Origin: Rotaria sordida | Lineage: Eukaryota; Rotifera; Eurotatoria; Philodinida; Philodinidae | Length of the DNA: 64,000 nt | Direction of reading: 5' to 3' | NCBI GenBank assembly: GCA_905250125.1 | Contig: CAJNOL010000069.1 | Span: 124,001 to 188,000 of the forward strand | In this document: positions 34,579 to 46,554 of the stretch, one piece after another | How the letters are laid out: each line of letters opens with the position of its first letter | How positions within the stretch are numbered: position 1 is the stretch's first letter | Position numbers and translations under genes: made by a program | Notes under the pieces: generated by a model | Databases searched by the model: none | Seen by the model: only the letters and a program-made list of their open reading frames with translations | What the model was told of the DNA's origin: nothing

Positions 34579-37500
34579 ATGCATCCACATCATCATCATC
34601 ATCAACAACAACAACAGCAGCACCGAGCAATGCAGGCTCAACAACGACAAGCTAATATGCTGTTTTACCAATTCAATCAATTACGTTCCATGCAACCTAG
34701 TTTTTCAAATCCTACTCTTACGCCTGCCAGATATATGCAACAGTCAATAGAACAACAAAAACCACAGCAAGTATATCGAACTGATCAATTAGTGCCACAA
34801 TCTTCACCACTAGTGACAACTCCTGTTCAACAAAAGCAACAAATTCCACGTTCTAGTCCGATTAATATAACGTCAATAGATTCACCGAATGCATGGATGG
34901 ATGGTAGTTTATTAAAAAATTCAGAAGTGTTTCGACCCATCATTCGTACACTATCCAATACGAAGCTCGATGTTGTGTCTTATGTAACCATTAATAATAG
35001 TCTTGGAAGTACTACTTCTATACCATCGATGGTCATGTCATTTGAATCACCTAGACAAATTCGTCATCGTCGTTCAAAGCGTCAATGGTCATTAGGCAGT
35101 CATGATCAACGTCCACGACTTAATAGTGGATCAAGCTGTTATGAATCTGATTCACCAGAATTCTACAGTCAAGACGACGATGAATTTGAGGTGAAAAGAT
35201 GTTTAAAACAAATTATTTATAGCGCTTTTTACCAAGCAAAAAAAAAAATAAGAAATTTTGATATGAATATCGATTCAATATTTTCCTTTTTGTTTTTTTT
35301 CGAATCGATTTTCTAATTGAAATTTTTTTTTTTTGAATCTTTATCGAAATGCAGCGTTTCTAATCAATGCTGCTCTCGATGTTTATTGCTGAGATTATCA
35401 AAACATATAAACGAAATTTTTTTTTATTCATTATCAGTGGCGTCCAGCAAATTCAAAGACATTGGCAACAATGTCACCACCATCAAAAAAACGATCACAA
35501 TCAGAAATTCGATCAGATTTATTGACCAATGAACAAGTTTCAAATGATATTTATCGAGCACCAGTGAATAACAATGGTTTTCTTCCTACTATTAATCAAG
35601 CTATTGAATCAAATACGAATCATAATTCACCAACAAAGCATCATAATAATATTATTTCTCGACCTAAACTTATACAGTACATTGAAGAAAATATTATTGG
35701 TAAAGATTATGTTTTTCAAGGACCCTGGGGTGTAAGACGAAGTATGTCACTTTATTCTTAACTCTATTTATAGGTAATTTCTTTTGTTTTTATAAAGTGA
35801 TATATTGTGATTATACAGCATCAGGTCGACCATTACAATTTATTGAAAGCTACATTAAAACTCATGTATTACCATTGTAAGTACATTAGATATTATTATT
35901 ATCATTATTAATATTTTTACTTCTTTCAATAGATATGGTAATACACATAGTGAAACAAGTTTATGTGCTCAACAATCAACAAAATATCGTGAAGAAGCTC
36001 GTGATATTATTAAAAAATCGGTCAATGCTAATGAACATGATATTTTATTATTTTGTGGTAATGGTTCAACAGGTGCTATTCATACACTTGTTGATACTTT
36101 TGATCTTCATGATGAAAATATTCGAAAAAATACAGTTGTTCTGATTAGTGCATTTGAACATCATAGTAATATTTTACCATGGAAAGAAAAAGATGTTGAA
36201 GTAAGATAACAAATTTGATTTGATATATATATTTTTTTTCTTCATTTATTTATTTCTATTTTTATTAAAGATGGTTCGAATACCAACAACACAACAAGGT
36301 ACACTTGATGTATCAGTATTAGAACAATATTTGCAATATTATTCTTCAATAAATAAACGTATTCTTTGTTCATTTAATGCTGCTAGTAATATTACCGGTA
36401 TTCTAACTGATGTTAATACTATATCTACACTTGTTCATTCATATTCTGGTTTAATTTTTTGGGATTATGCAACAGCTGCACCATATGTTAAAATTGATAT
36501 GAATTCATCACCTACTAGTTATAAAGATGCTATATTTATTTCTACACATAAATTTGTTGGTGGACCAAGTACACCTGGTAAGTGAATAAAAAATAACTAT
36601 CTTTTATTCAATATATTATAATTCGTTTATTTATTTTTTTAGGTATATTAGTTGCTAAGAAGGTTTTATTCAGTTTAAAACCTCCTAAAACATGTGGTGG
36701 TGGAACAGTTAATTTCGTTACTCGTACATGTCATGAATATAATTACGATATTGAAACTCGTGAAGAAGGTGGTACACCAGATGTAATTGGTTGTATACGA
36801 GCTGGTCTTGTTTTTCAATTAAAAGATTCAATTGATGCAAACTATATGCAAGCACGTGAAGATGAATTAGTTAAACGATTTTATCGACATTTTAAAAAAA
36901 CGAAAACATTAATTCTTCTTGGTTCACAAACAGCTCCACGTTTACCAATATTTTCATTTCTTATCTATGTACCTAGTGTATGCAAATATTTACATCATAA
37001 TTTTGTTTGTCTTTTATTAAATGATTTATTTGGTATACAAGTTCGGTCAGGTTGTGCTTGTGCTGGACCATATGCACTTGATTTATTAAATGTTGATGAT
37101 GCACAAACAGATGTTTATTGTTTGTTTATGACAGAAGATATTGAGTGAGTTTTTTTGAATTGTATAATATAAAAATAAAAAAAAACAAACTTATCTTCTT
37201 ATTTTCAGAGCTCGAGGAAGCGATCAAATTGTTCGAACAATGATGATGAAGTTAATAGGAAATTTTGAATTCATTTTAATTTTAATAAAATTTTAACTTT
37301 TTTTCTTTTCAGACCGGGATTCACACGTCTTAATTTAGCATATTTTACCAATGATGATGATATTGAATATGTTCTTAATGCTGTTCAATTTATTGCTACA
37401 GAAGGATGGAAATTTCTACCATTAGTTAATGATGGAAATTTTTTTAAAAATAGATGTATATATATAGACTTTTTTTTTCTATTTAGTATACTTATAATCC

Positions 37501-38130
37501 ATCTACAGCTGGATGGACTCATCGTAGTGGTTTTCAATTAGCTACATCAAGTCTTGAAGATATAACATATAAATCTGGTAAAATGCAATATTATCGTAAT
37601 AAAAAAGATGCAATATCATCACGTGAAGAGAAAGTTCTATCAGTAAAAAAACAAAAAAATTATAATTTAAATAGAATAAAAATAAATTCTTTTTTCATTT
37701 GGTTTTAATTTTTAAAGAATCCGTTTCGTGAAGCAAAAGTACTTGCTGCTAATGCTTTACGTTATGCAATTGATTCAATTGATTATACATCTGATCCAGC
37801 ATTAAATATTCCAGAGAAATATAAACATATGATTTGGTTTACATTACCTATTGATATTGCTCTAATGATGATTGAACGAAAAGACAATGTACAAAAAGAA
37901 CATTGTAATATTGATTCAATTCCATTTATACCATTAGATGCAAAGGTTGATTTCAAAAGAAAAAAGATTCTTTTTTTTTTTGTTTTACGTATTTTAATTT
38001 AATTTTTTTTAATTTTTATTTATAGAAAAGACTTACTGATTCAGGTAAACCAGGTGATTCATCAAATTCCGATCGTAATCGAAAGAAATATCATACAACT
38101 CGTGCTCCATCATCATTACATGCTCGATAA
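34579..38130 (+). CDS. Class-V aminotransferase, cysteine-desulfurase-like, with long disordered N-terminus
   Basis: PLP-dependent enzyme fold of the cysteine desulfurase/SufS group. Exons include 34579-35190, 35438-35741, 35819-35876, 35933-36200, 36271-36577, 36643-37144, 37209-37250, then short exons to the stop at 38128-38130. The first about 270 residues are His/Gln-rich and Ser-rich (six-His then seven-Gln near the start) with no fold visible. The enzyme part begins near residue 280: YGNTHSETS, FCGNGSTGAIH, SAFEHHSNILPW, DYATAAPYVKID, the Schiff-base lysine in STHKFVGGPSTPGILVAKK, a RTCHEYNY/EEGGTPDVIG segment, and RSGCACAGPYALDLL, where cysteine desulfurases carry their reactive loop cysteine. 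A C-terminal extension (FLPLYTYNPSTAGWTHR onward) is typical of a eukaryotic/protist subset. True substrate is unknown. Confidence 0.8.
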
Positions 38131-38734
38131 AAGAGGAAGATACAAGATTATACAAAAGAAATAAACTTTAATCTTCCTTTTTTTTTATAATTATTATTAT
38201 TATTTATACCAGTTCTTTTTGTAATGTGTTTACATATTTGAGTATCATTCTTTTCTTTCAGTATGTAAATATATATATATAAATATTTAGTTAAAATTAG
38301 TGAAAAATAATATTAAGTTGTATTCTGAAATACAACCAAACATCACGTATAGGTAATTGATCTGTCAAGGTTTTAAGTTTTTTCTTTTATTTTGATATCG
38401 TATCATTATTTAATTATGTTTGGACAACGAAGTATAAAAATATTCTTTGTCAAATAATAAAACATGTAAATAGGTAGGAAGGAGAACAGGGTTTTTGCAT
38501 TAAATATTGACCTTTTTCTTTTGTTTTGAAACAAGGACAAATGTATCTATTATATATATACCATTGTATATTTGCAGTAGAAAAACAACAAAAAAAAAAC
38601 ATTAATTCATTGTTATAATAATCATCAAATCCATACTTTTGATGAATTATTAACGAGAGGCTTTTTGAATAATTGTTATAATAGAGTAATGTAAAACTGA
38701 TTGTTATTAAAAAGCAATAAAAAAAAAAGAATTA
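38131..38734. other. Intergenic, 0.6 kb
   Basis: AT-rich spacer between two plus-strand genes; holds the 3' UTR of the aminotransferase gene. Nothing else seen. Confidence 0.5.
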
Positions 38735-40154
38735 ATGTTATTTCAAATTTGTCTTATTATTTTGTTTTTAACAACAATTTGCGCTCTACAACTTAATTTT
38801 TATACATCTGTTGGTCAAGTTCGACAAGAAATTTCGGTTCAAGATGGATATTTTCAAACATATTTTAGTGATCAAGAATATAATGCTATTGTACCGTGAG
38901 TGCGGATATATTGTTTTCAATCAAATTTTAATTATATTTTTTATTCATCAGGGGAACAATTGATTTTCCTGGTCAAAAAATAATTGAACAAGATTTATAT
39001 AATTCAAATGAAGAATTACGTAATACTGATATTTATATTCGTCTTAATAAATATGAAAATAATCAAGCATTAAAAGCAAAATTAATTGATCCTTATTCAT
39101 TATTAATTAAATATAATTCATCACGATATATTTATGTGTCACGTGATCAAATTGAATTTAATACAGATCCATTAATGGATGGAATGATTTTATCTGTTCG
39201 ATTAGATAATCCAACTATAACAAAAACTAATATGACTTATTTAACTCGTGGTCTTTGGTGGACACCAAGATATGAAGTTAGCGTTATTGATGATCAATGT
39301 AAAGTTTGACTCTCTTATATGTCATTGATTTATTAGTTTCTTTTGTTCTAGCTGCTACTCTTCGAGCTCTAGCTGATATTAATAATGAACATAAACGCAT
39401 CTATGAAATTACAAATAGTCAATTGATTACTGGTAGTGTCCCATTAACTTCAACTTCTATACGAGCACCAGCTTCAATGGATACACAACGTGTAGAATAT
39501 ATGGCAGGTGCTATGAGTGATACATCTTCATCGATATCATTCAAAGCAGATTCAACGAATTTCGGTAGTTATTCGTATAATATAACACGTGAATTTTATC
39601 TTCTACCAAAATCTATTAAAACATTTCCATTTCTATCAGTTATGATATCATTTAATTATACACTTGAAACAACAATATATTTATCAACTGGTACTAATTC
39701 TGGTTTATTTCAACGTACATTTATTATACGACCATCAGAATTTTTACCAGCTGGTACAATAACATTTTATTTAGTAACAACAGGTATAACTTTAGGTCAA
39801 AGTCGTTTAATAGATACACCAAAACAAAGTGAACAAAAAATAAGTTTAGGAAATGATCCTGATGTTAAATTTAATATAATTAGTGTTATAACAGCTACTC
39901 GACAAACACCAACATATGGACAAGATCTTAATGTAAATGTAACTATTTCAAATCGAAAAGATAAACAAATTGTATCAGTTAAATTAACTATTAATAGTGG
40001 ATATAGTAATACAACATTAATAATAAGAAATCGATCATCATCCAATATAAAAATTAATCAAGATTCAAATAATAAATCAATATTAATTATTCGAGCTATA
40101 ATTAAAGCAAATCAATCTGAAATCTGCGCATTTTCTCTTAAACAATCGAATTAA
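38735..40154 (+). CDS. Secreted or surface protein, possibly DUF4139-like
   Basis: Three exons (38735-38895, 38952-39298, 39352-40154). The start MLFQICLIILFLTTICALQ is a clear signal peptide. The body, about 435 residues in all, is beta-rich with many N-x-S/T sites. The segment YLTRGLWWTPRYEVSV followed by ALADINN resembles the W-x-P-x-Y and A-x-I-x-N pattern of DUF4139 proteins, but similarity is limited and the usual N-terminal half is only loosely matched. No transmembrane segment after the signal peptide. Function unknown. Confidence 0.65.
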
Positions 40155-41329
40155 TTTTTTTGTTGAGAAAAATGAACCGTATTCATTTTGAATAAATCGG
40201 AAATTTGACTTCGTGTAAAAGAAGAAATTCAGTAAAAGCAAATCAATAATTGTAAACTTTCCTTTATTTAAGTTTTAACCACAATTTTCAGTTTCTTGAA
40301 AATTAATTCCATGGGAAGTGTGAGTCATAGAAAAATTGTCATTAAAATGCATTATTTTCTGTAGATTATTTTGTAATAACGAATCTTATTTTTTTCTGGA
40401 GTTTCAAGCTGATTTAAGAAATGCTTCTAATATCTAAAAGTTATATGAATCATTAGTATTTGCTCACCAGTCAGTATTTGTTACACAACAGTCAAGCACA
40501 TTTTCCCAAATGAATCCACTAAACATCGATAGAAATATTCAATTCTAGTGAAGTTATACTTAATAACAGCGGTAAACCTGTTTCTTGTATTATATTGATC
40601 GTGAATTTGTGAACTTTACCAGAGCAGTCTATCTTCACATATAATCATATATATTTTTCTGACCACAATAAACGATACTCAAGTTTTTTCAATTGAGTAA
40701 GAATAACATCGGGAGCTATATCTCGAATTATGACTAACGTATTGGTATATATTAACTATCGGCACATACTATCTATTATATATATATATATATGTAAGAT
40801 CTTAATCTCAATATTCTTTCAGTTGAATTGAGAAAACGTAGTTGTCACTTGATCAAGATATTTTATTCCTAATTGTAAATGACTTCTCAGACATTGTTCT
40901 ATCTATCTTTCACACAGCCGCCACACTATACATGTAAATCAATCTTTTTGAATCGACTAAAGAATTTGAAATTCAGCACAAAGTATTAATACGAATTGAT
41001 CGTGAAAAAAAAGGTTTAAAGTGATTTTTTTATCATGAACATCACAGATTGTTACTGGGAAAGAGTAATAAAGATAATTATGCGAAACGACCACAACTAA
41101 TAAGTTTGAGATAATTCAATACTCTTCCATGAAATTATTTCCATATTATTTTTTCATTCAATTTACGTGATGTTTCGTCGACGAAGACGATTTTTTCAAT
41201 CTTTAACATAAAGTGTACAAATCAATGGATTACAGAAACAGAATAGAGTATATATTTCTTCTGTCGAACTTGAGGACGATGTGGAAAAGTAATTCACCTA
41301 TCTAGTCATTACTATTACCGTCCCAGGTC

Positions 41330-41540
41330 GACGTTTACAGAGTTCGTATACGCCCGTAAACGCGCATATATGTTCCATATTTCTCTGTATACGACCATAT
41401 TTCCACGGTTTACATGACTCAGTATTACGATCGTCTATCAACGTGACCGTATACGAACTTCGTATATGAAGATTGTAAACGGTCGGTTTTTTCTCTGTAT
41501 ACCGTCGTATTCCTCCGTGTATATCCAGTGAAAAATAATC
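41330..41540. repeat. GTATACG-rich degenerate repeat
   Basis: Words such as CGTATACG, TCTGTATACGACC, CCGTATACGAAC and CTGTATACCGTCGTATTCC recur. Two longer related blocks (TTTCTCTGTATAC.. near 41380 and 41495) suggest a diverged tandem duplication with period near 110 bp. Confidence 0.5.
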
Positions 41541-42309
41541 ATGGAAAAAAAACTGAAGTAAACGCATTCCGCAAAACACGAAAAGTTACTTTTCCTACGA
41601 AGAACACGTTCTATAGTTTGGCAAATGCGTTCATGAGCGACAAGAATAAGTTATACATCTGAAGGAACCCATTCTTTGTTGTTCCACGTTTTTATGCTAT
41701 GGTTTCTTCTCAGTTAAAAATCATTCTTCATCTGAAGAGAAAGCTTTCTGAACCATTCATTTTTGGAACGGTCAGGAACAGATTTCATCAAAGTGAGAAT
41801 GCTTTCTTTGACCTTCTCTCAAGAAATACTTGAGAATGGGTTCTTCGAACTGATGAACGCGTTGTCTGTCGTTCTCCTAATTGTCGAATGCTTTCTCGTG
41901 AATTCAAAAATCAGTTTTAAAAATACAGAACACCTTCTCGTCCGTTTCATAATCTACATAAAATTATCCCGTTATATTGAGAAAGAATATTGATTAGCTC
42001 CAAATGGATTCGTCAGTGTTCTCAAATATATTAAATTGTTTTCTCATTGTTTTATGCATAAAAAATTATCGTCATAACTCTTAGTTCTTTTATCAACATC
42101 AATTTTCAACGTTGAGCTTTTAGCTGTCGATATTGTGACAGTCTTATTTACAATACACTGACAAAAACAATAAAAATAGACACAAGCAATATGCATCAAT
42201 AAGAAGGATTCTAGAAAAATTCAGAGTCGTTCGACAAACGAGTATACAACAATTCTTCTGTTTGATGAACTTAAAAAGCTTTTCCCACAACTTTTATTGT
42301 ATTGCCCAT

Positions 42310-43660
42310 TGAGTTTTATTACATCTTAATAGAAACAATCATTTCTTTTATCTAAGTAGTAAAGAGAGAATTAGTATCCTTTCGGTTATTTTCGATATTA
42401 ATCAAAAAAAATCATTCTTTTCATTCGATAGAGATAAACTAGTATTTCTTTAGTTTTATTTCATCTTAGTAGAGATAGAGTTAGTTTTTCTTTAATTTTT
42501 TTTTAATCTTAATAGAAATAGTCATGTTTTCCACCTAATAGACACAGAGTTAGTGTTCTTCTAATTTTATGCGACTTTAATAGTAATAGTCATTTTTTCA
42601 TCCGGCACAGTTAGAGTTGGTTTTCGTTTATTTATATTATTCAACGAGATATAAGAAAATAAACTAATGGTAAATTATACTAATTTACCAATCATTTTAT
42701 TTAGTTTTATTCAAAAACAATAGTGAAGGTTTCCACCTATACACAAGGTCATTATCAACACAAAATGATAGAAAGTGAAAAATGTGTACCCAATTCTTCT
42801 ATTCTTTTCTTTTGTTCTGTTCTGGCTATTGATAAACATATTGCAGTGCGATCGAAATATTATCTCCCCCTTTCATTGCAATGTTTATCAATAGTCAGAA
42901 CAGAACAAAAGAAAAGAATAGAATAGAAGAATTGGGTACATATTTTTCACTTTCTATCATTTTGTGTTGATAATGACCTTGTGTATAGGTGGAAACCTTC
43001 ACTATTGTTTTTGAATAAAACTAAATAAAATGATTGACAAATTAGTATACTTTGCCATTAGTTTTCTTTTGCTTTTATTCTATCGTAACAGAAGTAGTCA
43101 TTTATTTTATCTAGTAGAGATAGAGTTAGTTCACCTATAGTTTTATTCGATCTTAATAAAAATAGTCATTTTTTTTTTCATTCAATATAGATAAAGTTAG
43201 TATTTCTTTAGTTTTATTTGATCGTAATCAGAAAAATCACTTTTTTCATCTAGTATAGTTAGAGTTAGTTTTCCTTTCGTTATTTTTCATCTCAATAAAA
43301 AATAATCATTTTTTATATGATAAAGATTGAGTTAAGATTTCTCTAGTTTTATTACATTTTAATCAGAAAAATCATTTTTTTCATCTAGTGTAGATATAGA
43401 TAGTTTTTCTTTAGTTTTCATTCCATCTTAATAAAAACGATCATTTTCTCCATCTAGTAGAGATAGATAGTTATCCTTTAATTTTATTTCATTTCAATGA
43501 AAATAATCATTTCTTCCATCTACTAGAGTTGGAGTTAGTTTTTCTTATTTTTCATTCCATCTTATAGAAAACAATCAATTTTCCATCTAGTAGAATTAGA
43601 GATAGTTTTCCTTTAGTTTTTATCTCATCTTAATAGAAGCAATCAGTTTTGTTCCGTGGA
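42310..43660 (+). repeat. Degenerate ~69-bp tandem array, interrupted by a palindrome
   Basis: The unit follows the pattern TAATAGAAATAGTCATTTT, then a CATCTAGTAGAGATAGAG block and TTAGTTTTTCTTTAGTTTTAT. Roughly a dozen copies lie in the same orientation on both sides of the palindrome at 42652-43072, with about 10-25% divergence by eye. Confidence 0.8.
42652..43072. repeat. Near-perfect palindrome inserted in the tandem array
   Basis: Arms of about 190 bp (about 42652-42848 and 42874-43072) are almost identical when one is reverse-complemented, with a loop of about 25-40 bp. Matches include GGTTTCCACCTATACACAAG / CTTGTGTATAGGTGGAAACC and TGATAGAAAGTGAAAAA / TTTTTCACTTTCTATCA. It is the best preserved foldback in the window. 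Confidence 0.93.
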
Positions 43661-43867
43661 GTTTAATTATAGACAGTGATCCATGATTTCAGATTAAGTA
43701 GATAGAGAAATCTTTTCTCTGTTGAATTTGTTTTAGATAAGGATATGCTTCTTAGTTAAGTTATATAAATTTTATTGGTATATTTAACAGTGTCCCGGCT
43801 TATCTTTGTTAAGGGTTTCTGTATGGGTCTAGAAATCTAATAAATCCCATCCCACATTCTTTCGTTG

Positions 43868-44143
43868 AAAAATGCAACCTAGATCAGCTTTTCCTATGAG
43901 AATTCCCGAGAAGTTCCAAATGATTGACAAAAACTTCAAGGAGCACTTGAAAAGCTAAGCAAAAGAACGAGAAATTCTTGTAGATTGTGTAGAAGCTTGT
44001 TGGTAGCCTCTAGGCAATCTACAAGGATTTTTTGTTGTTTTTTGCCTAGCTTTTCAACTGTTCCTTGAAGATTTTGTCAATCATTTGGAACTCCTCGTGG
44101 ATTCTCATAGGAAAAGCTGATCTTGGAACGCGTTTTTCATCAT
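43868..44143. repeat. Compact palindrome
   Basis: Left arm elements GATCAGCTTTTCCTATGAGAA, CCAAATGATTGACAAAAACTT and TTGAAAAGCTAAGCAAAA are mirrored in order by TTTTTTGCCTAGCTTTTCAA, CAATCATTTGGAACTCC and CATAGGAAAAGCTGATC. Arms about 120 bp, short loop. Confidence 0.88.
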
Positions 44144-44409
44144 TTTAAACTGTAATAGTCAAGAACGCGTTCCGCAAACGTGAAAGCTCTTTTTTTAAGA
44201 AAAGAAAACGTTTCTTAAGGATGAGCACACATTCTTGACCGTTCCATTGTGGAAGCTTTCGAATTTGATATGAAATCACTTGGATTTGTTATGGTAGACT
44301 TAGGTTTGGATCTGATGCTTAAGATTTAGGTCTGGATTTGGTATATAGGATTTGGGCTGAGATTTGGGTTTGGACTTGACTTGATTCTCAAGTAATTCGA
44401 GGAGAGATG

Positions 44410-45050
44410 CGTGGCATCAGTGCCAGTCTCGGTCATGGTGCCGAGAACCGCGACCCCAACCAAAAATTTACATTTTATCGAAATCGGGTCCGAAACCAAA
44501 AAGACTTTTAACGGGACTGGAACCAGATTCCGAGACTATATGATGTCCTTTACTCTGGCAATTTTCAAGTGAATTTTTCTTACATCATAAATCAATTTTT
44601 TACTGCCACACTTGTATCTTGTAATACAAATAAAAAAAACAAAAATATCTTTCCGTTGCATTAACAACTTAATTAATCTGCTTCATCGACACCTTTTGTG
44701 TGAAGAGGTGCAGAAAGTTATGTAAAAGATTTTTATCCAACAAACGAATATTTCAATGAAATTAGTAAGTTAATTAATAAAAAGAAAATCAAAATAATAT
44801 TTCATTGCCATAATCTTATGAGCTACTGAATCATGTTCTCATGTCTGTTCTTAAAATAGTTTTCTCAATATTATAATATTTATTTCAGTCTAAATAGTTG
44901 TTGAATAAATTATTGATGAAAAGAGGAAATTAATTAATCATTCCCAACTTGTCAATGAAACAAAACTAAACTCCAAATAAATGATAACAAGAGATGTCTG
45001 ATATCAGTTTCAATCCCAGTCCTGGCGAGACTGACACCAAAATTAAACTT
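44410..45050. repeat. Possible element with degenerate inverted ends
   Basis: GTGCCAGTCTCGGTCATGG (about 44421-44439) is similar to the reverse complement of CCTGGCGAGACTGACACC (about 45023-45040). The left end also holds further CGAGACC/GGTACC-like words. The interior has no coding frame. The ends are too diverged to assign a superfamily. Confidence 0.4.
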
Positions 45051-45779
45051 TTAATTTTAATTGAAAACAAAAAATGTGATTTTGTAAATCACTAATTGGA
45101 AGTCGTCTTTATAGTAAAAAATTCTACGATCTAAATCAAATTATCTTATAAATCATGTGGATTCGAACATACTTCAAGAGAAATGATCCAAAGAAGGAAA
45201 TAAGTATTTATGAGTTATGGGTCTGGGTGCGTGTGGGATGTGGATAAAGAGAAGACAAGCAGCTGCAGCCACAGACATACTCTCACATCCACACTCTAGT
45301 TTTCGGAGTCCTTTATGGTTTGAAAGAACTACGATCTGGACTTCAGCGAAGTTGGAATTGAGTTCTAAAGTCCATTGTAGATCTGAGGAAGAGACACAGA
45401 TGGATTTCTGTTTAATAGATTCACAATTCTGAACATTAGACTAACGTGAAGATATTTTCTTTGCTAAAATGAACCTAGACATGGACTGGAATTACGAACA
45501 TTCTAGTATATGACGTTCTGAAAAGGTCTTTGACTAGACTGATCGTCTTGCTCAACATATCCTAAGATGTTTTTCCATCTATAATTATGACTAACGTGGC
45601 ACTAATATCTTTGCACTGCGCGGAGCGTTTAGCGCTTGATAAGTTTTTATTACTAGCGAGAATCTGTGCATACTGCACGGCAGCGTTTTATTCTTTAACG
45701 TACGACCTCAAAACTTTAACCTTTCACTCGGTAACAGACACAGAGATACTCGGCATTATTTAAATAGGACCCCTACACC

Positions 45780-46120
45780 GTGATAGCTTTATATCGCTAA
45801 TACCCCATGTAGCCTTACGGCCTTGTAGCGTTATATTTCTTGTAGCTCTTCTAGCCTTACGCGCTTATAATCTTACCACTCGTAGCCTAACTCCCTCAGA
45901 GCGTTCTCTCCTTATAGCGTTCCTCCTTTAGAGCCTTACCCCTTATTGCCTTACTGCCTTATACCTTAACAACCTTACCCCTTTATTGACTTTCTCTTAA
46001 AGCCTTACCCCCTATAGTATCCCTTAATAGCCTTACCCTCTTATGATCCGTCTCCCTTAAACCCTTACCTCTTATAGTCTTACCCCTTGATAAGATTATC
46101 CCCTTATGGCCTTATTCGAC
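45780..46120. repeat. CCTTACCC-type degenerate minisatellite
   Basis: About 20 imperfect copies of a unit near CTTATAGCCTTACCCC (about 16 bp), for example TAGAGCCTTACCCC, AAAGCCTTACCCCC, TAGCCTTACCCTCTT. The stretch is C/T-rich on the given strand and visibly less AT-rich than its surroundings. Confidence 0.85.
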
Positions 46121-46389
46121 CTTTAACCTTTGATTCGACACAAGCACACAGACACACACCGAACAGTATATATATAGATTGCATAAAGATCATTCAATAA
46201 CGGCTTCATTGCAGTGAATGCGAGATACGAATAATGATACGTATATGAACTGTTAAGTCTCAAACCAGCTCTATTGTTTTTACAAATCCCAAATCTCAAG
46301 CATAGGTACAATCCTGAGTCCAAATTTCAAGGATTTGGTCACAAATCCCAAATGTATTCAAGATTTGTTGCACCCCTACCCTCGATGAA

Positions 46390-46554
46390 CAGTTGGCAAC
46401 AAATTATTTCGAACGAATTAGAAAGATTGAACAAACATTCGAAGAAGCGGATCGTTTTGTTGAGGAAAATATTGAATCGGATTTAGTAGAAGACAGCACC
46501 ACGGAAGATGAACATGAAGATGATTACGAAAACGAAAATGGCGATGAATGATAC
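46390..46554 (+). pseudogene. Possible fragment of an acidic protein C-terminus
   Basis: A frame reading LDEQLATNYFERIRKIEQ and then EEADRFVEENIESDL, ending in an acidic tail (TTEDEHEDDYENENGDE) and a stop. It has no start codon nearby and no joining exon was found. The amphipathic and acidic pattern is unlike translations of flanking DNA, so it may be a leftover exon or decayed gene. Confidence 0.3.

Noticed and set aside
41298-41579. 93-codon minus-strand frame
   Set aside because: It overlaps the GTATACG-rich repeat and reflects that repeat's translation.
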